Below are positions 17,993 through 25,983 of a DNA stretch of 54,432 nt, one piece after another (position 1 is the stretch's first letter; the number at the start of each line of letters is the position of its first letter). The position numbers were made by a program, and so were the translations under genes. Source of the DNA: UBA11612 sp963662375 (GTDB lineage Bacteria; Pseudomonadota; Alphaproteobacteria; Rhodospirillales; Rhodospirillaceae); NCBI GenBank assembly GCA_963662375.2, contig CAXXRP010000001.1, positions 1 to 54,432 of the forward strand. The letters run 5' to 3'. The notes beneath the pieces are model-generated. The model had not been told where the DNA came from and ran no database searches. It was given only the letters and a program-made list of their open reading frames with translations.

Positions 17993-18754
17993 ATGTCAGG
18001 ATATGAGTCACAAACTGAGCGGTCATCAAAGAACGAACTCCGGCAGATCGAGCGCATGGCCCAGCTAATGGATGCCTGGCAGGTTTCACCAGGTCAAAAA
18101 ATAGGTAATCTCCCGGCTTTCGTGCGTAGGCAGGAGATGAGCTATATTTTGGCGCGGTGGGAAGTATTTAAACGGATTGAGTTTGTAAAAGGCAATATCT
18201 ACTATTTTGGGGTTTACTATGGCGTCGGGTTCATGACCCTCGCCAATATATCCGCCACTGTCGAGCCGTACAACCATACGCGGGAAATTATTGGTTTCGA
18301 TACGTTTGAAGGGTACCCGAAGATTGGAGCAAAAGATCGATCTGACCGTGACTATAAATCGTTACGAGTTGGGGGGTTCGCTGCATCAAAGGCTGAAGGC
18401 CAATTGAATGAACTTATTCAACTATATGATGAAAACCGGCCCTTAGGGCCTATCCCGAAAGTCAAATTGGTCAAGGGTGATATCACGAAAACACTTCCAC
18501 AGTATTTGGATGCAAACAAACGACTACTGGCGAGTATGATCTATCTAACGATGAATTTATACGAGCCAACGAAGCTAGCAATTGAATTATTATGGCCTCG
18601 CATGCCTAAGGGCGGTGTGGTCGTTATTCATAGTCTAAACGAGGAGTACTATCCCGGGGTGACCAATGCGCTTCTCGATACAATTGGTCATGAGTGCCGT
18701 GTTTGTACAGTTCCGTACGCACCGAATTTGGCGTTCTGCGTTAAGGGTGAATAG
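17993..18754 (+). CDS. Divergent TylF/MycF-like methyltransferase, acidic metal-site residues missing
   Basis: The 253 residues align by eye with TylF-type O-methyltransferases: GFDTFEGYP (101-109), KLVKGDITKTLP (158-169), then NLYEPTKLAIELLWPRMPKGG. In the family the strand before LYEPT normally reads like IDxD; here it is IYLTMN (183-188). The following strand, usually FDE or FDD, is VVIHSLNEEYYPG (210-222). The SAM-loop motif is also altered (YYFGVYYGVGF). The Mg-binding acids seem lost, so it may have a different chemistry or a structural role. Its TAG stop is followed in the same frame by the comEC remnant. Confidence 0.65.
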   Translation: MSGYESQTERSSKNELRQIERMAQLMDAWQVSPGQKIGNLPAFVRRQEMSYILARWEVFKRIEFVKGNIYYFGVYYGVGFMTLANISATVEPYNHTREIIGFDTFEGYPKIGAKDRSDRDYKSLRVGGFAASKAEGQLNELIQLYDENRPLGPIPKVKLVKGDITKTLPQYLDANKRLLASMIYLTMNLYEPTKLAIELLWPRMPKGGVVVIHSLNEEYYPGVTNALLDTIGHECRVCTVPYAPNLAFCVKGE

Positions 18755-18778
18755 AAATCTTATTGTGCTTATGGTCAC

Positions 18779-19057
18779 CCGCAATCCTGGCCAACGTCGG
18801 GGACAAGCAACGAGAGTCTGAGCCTGAGGTGTGACGCGGACGGATGCATATTTACGAGAGCAGGGCAGCGGATACTCATCGCATTTCGCGCCAACGCTAT
18901 TGCGGAAGATTACAGCGCCGTCGATGTTATCATCATCACCGTGGTAGTTTATGATCTTTGTTGCAAGGGAGATATCTACGACATTATCGATTTGAGGTGC
19001 GGCGGATCGCACGCCTTTTGTTTCAAAAAAAGGGGCGTGCGCTTACTCCGGTGTTGA
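18779..19057 (+). pseudogene. comEC: comEC 3' remnant (DNA uptake channel / metallo-beta-lactamase-like C-terminus)
   Basis: This 342-base region between the TylF-like gene and lexA is open in one frame and ends at TGA 19055-19057. The translation carries the pattern of the ComEC C-terminal tail: SLRCDADGCIF, then ANAIAEDYSAVDVIII, then IIDLRCGGSHAF (family pattern like RCDALGCVY, ALAEDCAAADVVI, VIDRFDLWRxGAHA). Only about 90 codons of an expected ~700 are left. There is no start of its own. The frame is the same as that of the preceding gene, from which it is separated by TAG 18752-18754. ComEC convergent to lexA and next to gltX is the usual alphaproteobacterial order. Confidence 0.7.
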
Positions 19058-19096
19058 ATCAGCCAGTAACCGTATTTGGACGCGGTAAGACGCCGC

Positions 19097-19812
19097 TCAA
19101 TAATTCCGGAGCAATCCCACCAGGCGACCCTGCACCTTGACCCGGTCTGGACCAAAAATACGGGTTTCGTAAGATTGGTTCGCGGGCTCAAGGGCGATGG
19201 ACTCGCCTTTGCGGCGTAGCCGTTTCAACGTGGCTTCCTCGTTGTCCACCAGGGCAACGACGATGGTGCCATTGTCGGCGGTGTCGCAGCGTTTAACGAC
19301 GATGGTATCGCCATCGTAGATTCCCGCATCGATCATCGAGTCTCCTTCGATGGTCAAGGCGTAGTGATCGCCACCTCCCAGCATGGCGCCGGGTACCCCG
19401 ATATGCTCCGTGGGGTCGCGCAGAGCCTCGATAGGTGTGCCGGCAGCGATTCTGCCATAAAGCGGCAGGTCAACTATTTCAGGCACGTCTGTGTTCACTG
19501 GTGCTCCCGCCATGGCGCCGGTGAAATTTCCGGTGATGACATTGGTTGCAAATTTGGCGAGCTGGCCCATTGGTTGCAAATTTGGCGAGCTGGCACGTTT
19601 TCCGGAAGCTTCACCACTTCCACCGCGCGCGCGCGGTGGGGCAGGCGGCGAAGAAAACCGCGTTCCTCCAGGGCCATAATAAGGCGATGGATGCCAGATT
19701 TTGAGTGGAGCTCCAGCGCCTCCTTCATTTCGTCGAAAGAGGGAGCGACGCCATCCTGGTTCATACGTTCGTGAATGAAGACGAGGAGTTGGTGTTGTTT
19801 CTTGGTCAGCAT
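19097..19812 (-). pseudogene. lexA: LexA repressor split by a frameshift in the linker
   Basis: From ATG 19812 the DNA-binding half reads normally: LTKKQHQLLVFIHERMNQ, SFDEMKEALELHSKSGIH, then RRLPHRARAVEVVKLPE. That frame then runs off and stops at 19495. The second half (19097-19579) is in another frame and has all LexA protease features: cleavage site Ala-Gly in GRIAAGTPIEAL, Ser in EGDSMIDAG, Lys in EEATLKRL. The break lies in the interdomain linker between about 19606 and 19570, within or beside a 28-bp tandem repeat. Unless rescued, the cell would make a DNA-binding domain lacking dimerisation plus perhaps a separate protease domain. A sequencing error remains possible. Confidence 0.85.
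19540..19595. repeat. 28-bp tandem duplication in the lexA linker
   Basis: Two adjacent copies (19540-19567 and 19568-19595) are identical at 27 of 28 bases by eye. The unit length is not a multiple of three, so each added copy shifts the frame by one. The two LexA halves would join in one frame with three copies, or with two copies plus one extra base (for example in the AAAA run of the coding strand near 19598-19601). Confidence 0.9.
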
Positions 19813-19852
19813 GATGAACCCGCCAATGAGAACAAATCAGAAACCTATATTT

Positions 19853-19881
19853 GTTCTACTTTGGTTCTGGTTAAGCGTCAA
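19853..19881 (-). promoter_or_regulatory. lexA promoter with overlapping SOS (LexA) box
   Basis: GTTC-N7-GTTC at 19853-19867 is the alphaproteobacterial LexA operator. On the minus strand a TTGACG (19881-19876) and TAGAAC (19858-19853) with a 17-base spacer form a plausible -35/-10 pair, the operator covering the -10. This is about 40 bases before the lexA ATG and implies autoregulation. The operator is intact although lexA is frameshifted. Confidence 0.75.
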
Positions 19882-19938
19882 GGCCGTGTTGGGAGCCAGG
19901 CGGCGTCTGCACCAAATTTTATGCCATAATATATTTAA

Positions 19939-20448
19939 TTATACTGGTTCTAGGTTTTTCGCGTCCTCCTTGATCATGCTCGAGCCTTTTTCGGCAATCA
20001 TGATCGTCGGGGCGTTGGGGTTTCCCGTCGTGGTGTAGGGCATAATAGATGCATCTACCACCGACCCTTGCCGGGACGGCCGAAGGCCCTCTAAGCCCGC
20101 GACCTTCAAGAGGGGATCGACAACCGCTTTGGGGTCGGTACCCATCTCGCAGGTGCCGACCGGGTGATACAGTGACGAACCCATGGTTCGTGTGAAGTGT
20201 TCAATTTCGCCGTCGGTGTTCACGGCTGCGCCCGGCTGCGTCTCAACCACATTGTGGCGCGCGAACGCGGATGTGCCGAAGATGCGCCGCGTGTGCCTGA
20301 ACCCCTCGATCATCACCCGAATGTCGTCCGGATCAGACAAATAATGCGGACGGATAATCGGGTAGGTCAGGGGGTCTTGGGACTGCTTAATATGGTGCCG
20401 CGGCTCGCGGGTCGCGAGGGCCCCTGACGGGATTGGCGGGTCAGGCAA
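19939..20448 (-). pseudogene. C-terminal fragment of a GMC-family oxidoreductase
   Basis: About 150 residues match the C-terminal domain of choline-dehydrogenase-like GMC flavoenzymes: DPLTYPIIRPHYLSDPDDIR, TMGSSLYHPVGTCEMG with the catalytic His, VVDASIMP, and TGNPNAPTIMIAEKG with the second active-site residue (Asn). The FAD-binding N-terminal ~370 residues are absent: the frame starts inside the moeA stop region, so the truncation junction is immediately downstream of moeA. A seven-residue insertion (PSRQGS region) interrupts the conserved GLEGLR-VVDAS segment. It cannot bind FAD or act alone. It may be read through from moeA. Confidence 0.85.
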
Positions 20449-21652
20449 GGGGGATCGCCAGCACAGTATCGCCTGGTTCCGCGGCTGGCGCGCGGGGCGG
20501 ACGGATAATCAAAGCGTTAGCCGTGGCCAAGGCAGCGACCATCGCGCTGTCTTGTGTGGGCAGCACGGAAACCGTCGGGAGGCCGGACTGACCGTGCTGT
20601 AACACGGCGCGGACGTAGGCTTCCCGCTCGTCGTTCGCCCTCATAGCCATGTTTAGGTGGGCGGCGACGGCTTCCGGTGGGCTTCCGGGCAAGCCCTGCA
20701 ATACGGCGAGTGCCGGGCCGAGGAAAAGAATGGCACAAACCATAGCCGACACTGGGTTTCCCGGGAGTCCCATAAAAGGCATTTGCTTAAAATGACCAAA
20801 CAACAATGGCTTACCAGGCCGCATTGCGACCTTGTGGAAACCTATTTGTAGACCGTTCTCGATCATGACGCGCTTGAGCAAATCGTGATCACCTACCGAG
20901 ACGCCGCCACTTGTAACCAGAAGGTCTATTTGGTCGACGGCGCTAAGCGCCTCCTGCAGGGCATCCAGATCATCAGGAACTACGCCGAGGTGAACGGCCT
21001 CGGCACCCTGAGATTCTACAAAAGCGCATAGCCCCGGGCCATTTGCGGACACAATTTGTCCCTCGCTGATCGTTTCGCCCGGGAGCACTATTTCGTCACC
21101 GGTCGAGAGAATGCCTACGCGGGGACAGCGGAACAGGGTGATTTTGGAAAGGTTCATGGCGGCAAGCAGTCCGATATCCCTGGCCGCCAATCGGCGCGGC
21201 GCGATCAACACAGTATCTCCGCTGTGGAAGTCCTGCGCGTGCAGGCGGATGTTTTTTCCTGTCGCAGGGCGCTCGATTATGGATACGGACTCATCCTCCT
21301 CCGCGATCGCGTTTTCTTGAATAACGATAGTGTCGGCTGCTTCGGGCACATAGGCGCCTGTGAATATGCGGACAGCTTCGCCTTCAAGAAGCTCTCCCTT
21401 CCACGGATGGCCCGCCGCGGACTCTCCGACAACTTTTAACTTCGTTGGTGTGGATGGCACGTCGGCTATGCGAACCGCGTAGCCGTCCATGGCCGAGACG
21501 TCCGCCGGTGGGTGAGAAACGCGCGCAACGGCATCTTTCGCTAGTACACGTCCCAACGCGCGCTCGAGCTCTAGGTTTTCAGTTCCCAGCGGTTCGAGGC
21601 TAGAGACGATGACGCGGCGCGCGTCCGCTACAGAAATCAGGGGCGCGGCCAC
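20441..21652 (-). CDS. moeA: Molybdopterin molybdenumtransferase
   Basis: MoeA inserts molybdate into adenylylated molybdopterin to give active Moco. The 403-residue product has the MoeA N-terminal domain (PPADVSAMDGYAVR), the MoCF-binding domain (VGILSTGDEIV, LLVTSGGVSVGDHD), GLPGNPVSAMV, and the C-terminal beta domain. GTG 21652 is chosen because AGGA lies eight bases upstream inside the end of moaC; the frame is open to 21688. It follows moaC directly. The Moco pathway is retained although a molybdoenzyme gene in this window is broken. Confidence 0.94.
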   Translation of the reverse strand: MAAPLISVADARRVIVSSLEPLGTENLELERALGRVLAKDAVARVSHPPADVSAMDGYAVRIADVPSTPTKLKVVGESAAGHPWKGELLEGEAVRIFTGAYVPEAADTIVIQENAIAEEDESVSIIERPATGKNIRLHAQDFHSGDTVLIAPRRLAARDIGLLAAMNLSKITLFRCPRVGILSTGDEIVLPGETISEGQIVSANGPGLCAFVESQGAEAVHLGVVPDDLDALQEALSAVDQIDLLVTSGGVSVGDHDLLKRVMIENGLQIGFHKVAMRPGKPLLFGHFKQMPFMGLPGNPVSAMVCAILFLGPALAVLQGLPGSPPEAVAAHLNMAMRANDEREAYVRAVLQHGQSGLPTVSVLPTQDSAMVAALATANALIIRPPRAPAAEPGDTVLAIPLA

Positions 21653-21656
21653 GGAG

Positions 21657-22157
21657 CTATTCCTGCGTGAAGGTGCCAGATTTTCCACCGGACTTTTTTG
21701 TCAATCGGATGTTGGTAAGGCGCATGCTGCGGTCGGCCGATTTGCACATGTCGTAAACTGTCAGCGCTGCCGCGGATACCGCCGTGAGCGCCTCCATTTC
21801 TACGCCCGTCTGACCGGTTAACTTGCAGGTCGCCGTAATGTGCACGGCGCTTTCCTTTTTGTCGCAAGCCAGATCGACGGCGACCGATGAGAGGGAAACC
21901 GGGTGGCAGAGGGGGATCATGTCCGGTGTTCGTTTTGCTGCTGTGATGCCGGCCAGCTGAGCAACGGCGAGAACATCCCCCTTTTTGACTCTACGGTCTT
22001 CGATCAGCGCGAGGGTCTCCGGGTGCATAAATACCGAGCCCCTGGCCACCGCTAGGCGAACGGACGACGGCTTTGCAGAGACGTCGACCATGACCGCGTT
22101 ACCACTGCGGTCAAAATGGGTAAGCTTTCCTTTCGTTTTTCGCTCTGCTTTAGGCAT
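21657..22157 (-). CDS. moaC: Cyclic pyranopterin monophosphate synthase
   Basis: MoaC converts 3',8-cyclo-GTP to cyclic pyranopterin monophosphate in Moco synthesis. From ATG 22157 the protein has 166 residues (family about 160) with PDMIPLCHPVSLSSVAVDL, GVEMEALTAVSAAALTVYDM and the catalytic Lys/Asp region KSADRSM. The start overlaps the end of trpC by eight bases; the longer frame to 22199 adds 14 residues unlike the family. Coupling with trpC is normal in alphaproteobacteria. Confidence 0.95.
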   Translation of the reverse strand: MPKAERKTKGKLTHFDRSGNAVMVDVSAKPSSVRLAVARGSVFMHPETLALIEDRRVKKGDVLAVAQLAGITAAKRTPDMIPLCHPVSLSSVAVDLACDKKESAVHITATCKLTGQTGVEMEALTAVSAAALTVYDMCKSADRSMRLTNIRLTKKSGGKSGTFTQE

Positions 22158-22956
22158 GCACGTATTCCGCTTCAACAAGCGTCCGAGTGGCAGTTTCAAC
22201 GTCCGGCTGGCGCATCAAGGATTCTCCGATCAAAAACCGACGCACACCGCAACGCGCCATCCGAGTTACATCGGCCTGCGTTTTTAGGCCGCTTTCAGAG
22301 ATCACAACGCGACCTGCCGGGAGGAGCGCCGCCAAACGTTCTGTCACGGCTAGGTCTGTTTGAAGCGTTTTTAGATTGCGGTTGTTAACGCCAATGAGCG
22401 GAGATTTCAGTTTAACCGCCCGTTCGAGTTCGAGTTCGTCGTGGACTTCAATGAGGACTGCCATGCCATGCGATAGCGCACATGACTCTAGTTCGATTGC
22501 CAGCGAGTCATTTAGTGCCGCCATGATGAGAAGAATGCAGTCAGCTCCAATAGCTCGCGCTTCGGCTACTTGATAGGGCTCCAGCATGAAATCCTTACGC
22601 AGAATTGGCAGACTGACTGCCGATCGCGCGTCCTTGAGGTGAGAATCTTGTCCCGAGAAGTGATCTTCCTCCGTTAAAACGCTTAGACACGCTGCACCGC
22701 CAGTCTCATATGCGCCCGCCAACTGGGCGGGGTTGAAATCCTCCCGAATACGGCCTGCCGATGGCGACGCCCTTTTGATTTCTGCGATGAGGGCATAGGC
22801 ACCACCCTTATTTTTCGCCGTCATTGCTGCGGCGAAATCTCGTACAGGTGGTGCGTCCCTGATCGCTGATTCGACTTCAGCGAGGGGAGCACATGCCTTG
22901 CGGCGTGCAATCGCATCTCTTTTGATGGCACAAATTCTAGCAAGAACGTCGCTCAC
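22150..22956 (-). CDS. trpC: Indole-3-glycerol phosphate synthase
   Basis: This is a 268-residue TIM-barrel enzyme of tryptophan synthesis, closing the indole ring from CdRP. It shows LIAEIKRASPSAGRIREDF with the catalytic Lys, AACLSVLTEEDHF, LPILRKDFMLEPYQ, GVNNRNLKTL and VISESGLKT. It begins four bases inside trpD and overlaps moaC, which fits a single trpGDC-moaC-moeA transcript. Confidence 0.96.
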   Translation of the reverse strand: MSDVLARICAIKRDAIARRKACAPLAEVESAIRDAPPVRDFAAAMTAKNKGGAYALIAEIKRASPSAGRIREDFNPAQLAGAYETGGAACLSVLTEEDHFSGQDSHLKDARSAVSLPILRKDFMLEPYQVAEARAIGADCILLIMAALNDSLAIELESCALSHGMAVLIEVHDELELERAVKLKSPLIGVNNRNLKTLQTDLAVTERLAALLPAGRVVISESGLKTQADVTRMARCGVRRFLIGESLMRQPDVETATRTLVEAEYVHA

Positions 22957-23975
22957 GGTGCTCGCCCATGGGTAATCGCCACTAGTGCGGCCAGGGTCTT
23001 TGCCGCTTTTCCGCTCATGATGGCGTCGAGCGCCATCACCGCCCCAGCCTTAATGTCTGCCGCTTTTTCGGCGATCACCAGTGCAGCGCCCGCATTCAGA
23101 ACGGCGATATCTCGGTAAGGTCCACCCCGGCCGTGCAGCAGGGACTTCAGGGCAGATGCGTTGGCTTCGACATCGCCGCCTTTCAAGTCTTTGGGGTTGG
23201 CCCGTTTAAGGCCAGCATCCTCGGGTACAATCTCGAACGTGCTTATCTTATCGCCCTTCAGTTCGGCAACAAATGTCGGGCCTGTCGTCGTTATCTCGTC
23301 CAATCCGTCGCTGCCGTACACGACCCAGGCACGTTCGGAGCCGAGCCGGGCAAGCGTTTCGACCATGGGAACGATCCACTTGTGGGCGAATACGCCGAGC
23401 AATTGGCGTTTGGCACCTGCGGGGTTCGATAACGGACCGATAAGATTGAATATGGTCCGTGTTCCTAGCTCTTGGCGCACAGGTGCCACATGCTTCGTGG
23501 CGCTATGATGACGCGGTGCAAAGAGGAACCCAATGTTAGCTTCACGCAGCGCCCGTGCGATCAACTCCGGCGTGGCGTCCAGGTTGACTCCCAGGGCGGC
23601 CAAGACATCGGCGGTGCCGGATTTCGACGACATTGCGCGATTGCCGTGCTTGGCCACCGGGACGCCGCAGGCTGCGGTCACCAGCGCAGCTGCCGTCGAG
23701 ATATTGAAGGTACCGGCGCCGTCGCCGCCGGTACCGCAGGTGTCGACGGCACCTGGAGGTGCTTCCACTTTTAAAGATTTGGCCCGCATAATTCGTGCGG
23801 CGCCCGTCAGTTCCGAGATAGCCTCGCCGCGAACGCGTAAGGCCATGAGGAATGCTCCGACCTGGGCCGGGGTCGCGGTTCCTGACATAAGCACTTCAAA
23901 TGCTGCTTCGGACTCAGTTTCGTTGAGCTCTCCACCCTTAGCAATTTTGATCAAAAAGGTTTTGAGATCTGTCAT
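22953..23975 (-). CDS. trpD: Anthranilate phosphoribosyltransferase
   Basis: It moves phosphoribose from PRPP to anthranilate. The 340-residue protein carries the family glycine-rich PRPP site DTCGTGGDGAGTFNIST, VAKHGNRAMSSKSG, and IGPLSNPA. It overlaps trpG and trpC by four bases each (ATGA-type junctions). No defect is seen. Confidence 0.96.
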   Translation of the reverse strand: MTDLKTFLIKIAKGGELNETESEAAFEVLMSGTATPAQVGAFLMALRVRGEAISELTGAARIMRAKSLKVEAPPGAVDTCGTGGDGAGTFNISTAAALVTAACGVPVAKHGNRAMSSKSGTADVLAALGVNLDATPELIARALREANIGFLFAPRHHSATKHVAPVRQELGTRTIFNLIGPLSNPAGAKRQLLGVFAHKWIVPMVETLARLGSERAWVVYGSDGLDEITTTGPTFVAELKGDKISTFEIVPEDAGLKRANPKDLKGGDVEANASALKSLLHGRGGPYRDIAVLNAGAALVIAEKAADIKAGAVMALDAIMSGKAAKTLAALVAITHGRAP

Positions 23976-24619
23976 GGATTTGCGGTGGGAGTGGGAGTGG
24001 ATTGAACACTGAATGGTGGCGGAGGTTCGGGGCGCGCATTCAAACCGGTTGACACCAGGAAATTACGAAGGATGCGATGCCCGAATTGCGATGCAATGCT
24101 TTCTGGGTGGAATTGTACGCCGGTTACAGCGTCGGTGCGATGTGCAAGCCCCATGATGAGGCCGTCATCGGATTGCGCCGTAATTTCCAATTCCTCCGGC
24201 GCCGTATCCCGGTCCACTACAAGTGAATGATAGCGCGTTGCGGTGAAAGAACTCGGTACATCGGTAAACATTCGATGGCTCGTATGGGAGATTGTGCTGA
24301 CTTTGCCATGCATAGGGAGGGGTGCGCGAACAATCTTGCCTCCGTACGCTTGGCCTATGGATTGGAGCCCGAGGCAGACACCAAAGATGGGAATCTTTCC
24401 GGCGGCCGCCTTGATCAACGGCACGCATATTCCCGCACGGTCCGGATCGCAGGGGCCTGGAGACAGGAGAATGCCTGCTGGTTCCATGGCAAGAACCTCG
24501 TCAATCGAGATCTTGTCGTTGCGGCGAACAATCACGTCGGCGCCAAGTTCACCGAAAAAATGCCACAAGTTATATGTAAAACTGTCGTAGTTATCGATCA
24601 GCAGATATTGCGTGGTCAT
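23972..24619 (-). CDS. trpG: Anthranilate synthase component II (glutamine amidotransferase)
   Basis: TrpG supplies ammonia from glutamine to TrpE. The class I amidotransferase triad is present: Cys82 in IFGVCLGLQSIG and His-Glu in VQFHPESIAS. Position 85 is Leu where the family almost always has His (GVCLGHQ); one A-to-T change would explain it. The C-terminal ~20 residues are rich in Pro and Thr and overlap the trpD start, so may be an unconstrained extension. trpE is not adjacent but lies 1.7 kb away, beyond two genes on the other strand. Confidence 0.94.
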   Translation of the reverse strand: MTTQYLLIDNYDSFTYNLWHFFGELGADVIVRRNDKISIDEVLAMEPAGILLSPGPCDPDRAGICVPLIKAAAGKIPIFGVCLGLQSIGQAYGGKIVRAPLPMHGKVSTISHTSHRMFTDVPSSFTATRYHSLVVDRDTAPEELEITAQSDDGLIMGLAHRTDAVTGVQFHPESIASQFGHRILRNFLVSTGLNARPEPPPPFSVQSTPTPTANP

Positions 24620-24792
24620 GGATTCGGCCTTGTCATTGTCTCACGGCCCTCTTGCATGAGATCAACATGCCCCCCACTGAGGATAGCGTCAAGGCGACCC
24701 GCTCGTTCGGAAATGTGAAGCATAATGGGCGCCGATGGACCTTTGGGTAATCATGGTTTAGATACCCCCTCGGGAGGGATGTAGAGCGGCAA

Positions 24793-25852
24793 ATGGTTAG
24801 CACCGACAATAAATACCAGGCCGGAAAAAACAGAAAGGGACAGAAAGTGCGTCTGGGCTTTCTCATGGCTGCCGTTTTTGCCCTAGCAGGTTTCGTGATC
24901 GTGATGGGTACTAGTTTGGACCTTGCAATGCGCCCTATGCCTGCAGCCGTTCCTACCCCATCTCAGAGCGACGAGCAGGCGGGAGACCCGCGTCAGCAGT
25001 TTTGGCCACCGCAATTTCTCAACAACCGGCCCTATGGAGGTGAGGGTGGTCTCGTTGGGCGGTTGGTGCCTGATTTTTTTAGGCGACTACGCCCGCCGGG
25101 CCTGGGCGCCAGCGGTGCCTGAGCACTCGGTACGCGAGGGATCACCGCTGTTGGCCTACGCGGTCTCCAGTCCCGCCCCGCGGGTATCCCGGTTGTTGCA
25201 ATCGTCATTGATGACATGGGCCTCGACCGCGCCAGATCATTGAGAATGATGGAGTTGGAGGGACCGCTCACTGTATCTCTGATGACTTATGCGGATGGAT
25301 TGACCGATTTGGTCGTGCGTGCCCATAAAGCAGGTCATGAGGTCATGGGACATTTGCCGATGGAGCCTGTTGACCCAAACGAGGACCCAGGTCCCGGTGC
25401 GCTGCTGACCACCATGAACGGCGCCGCAATCAGCCGACATCTTGCCGACTACTTGGATAGCTGGCGAGGCTATGTCGGCATCAACAACCATATGGGAAGT
25501 AAGTTTACGGCGGACGCTGCTCGCATGACTCTGGTCATGAAAGAATTAAAGGCGCGCGGCCTTATGTGGCTTGATTCGAAAACCACTGTTGATAGCGCGG
25601 GATCTGCGGCAGCGGCGGTGGTCGGTGTTCCTTACGTTGAGAGAGATGTATTTTTGGATAACGTGGACAGCGTAGTCGCTATTCTTGAGCAGCTGGCGCG
25701 GCTTCGCCGTTGGCATCGGTCATCCCCACGACGCGACCATTGACGCCCTACGGCAGTGGCTGCCGACACTGCAAGACGAGGGAATAGCACTTGTTCCCAT
25801 CACGGAAGTGCTAAGGCGGCGCTTGCAACATGGGAGTAAGCAGTCGGGATAG
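24793..25852 (+). pseudogene. Divergent polysaccharide deacetylase (YibQ-type), broken by a stop and a frameshift
   Basis: The N-terminal part has a membrane anchor (LGFLMAAVFALAGFVIVMG) and a Pro/Gln-rich linker, then stops at TGA 25120-25122. The same frame continues with IPVVAIVIDDMGLDRARS, the family metal-site start, and goes on through LTVSLMTYADGL, GHEVMGHLPMEP and GINNHMGSKFT. After LEQLA near 25700 the homology moves one frame to AVGIGHPHDATIDALRQWL and ends at TAG 25850-25852. Restoring one sense codon and one base would give a family-length protein. This family is predicted to act on periplasmic glycans; function here is probably lost. Confidence 0.85.
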
Positions 25853-25905
25853 AGCGGTTCCCGGTAAAGTCCCAAACCGATGTCTTTCAATGGCCTCGCG
25901 ACGGA

Positions 25906-25934
25906 TTGACGCTCCAAATATGCTTACATATCCT
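25906..25934 (+). promoter_or_regulatory. Sigma-70-like promoter for the small secreted protein
   Basis: TTGACG at 25906-25911 and TATCCT at 25929-25934 are separated by 17 bases. The start of the next gene (25984) is about 50 bases downstream. This suggests the small gene is transcribed on its own and not only from the broken deacetylase upstream. Confidence 0.55.
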
Positions 25935-25983
25935 GCACAGGCTATAGATGCGTAAGGCGTAGTATTGGCGAGGGTCCGCAACG

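Noticed and set aside
18635..19012. 125-codon minus-strand frame over the end of the TylF-like gene and the comEC remnant
   Set aside because: The plus-strand frame has the ComEC pattern; the minus frame has no recognisable motif.
25120..25122. TGA recoding (selenocysteine or Trp) in the deacetylase gene
   Set aside because: TGA is the normal stop of many intact genes here, the residue position is not catalytic, and a second lesion breaks the same gene.
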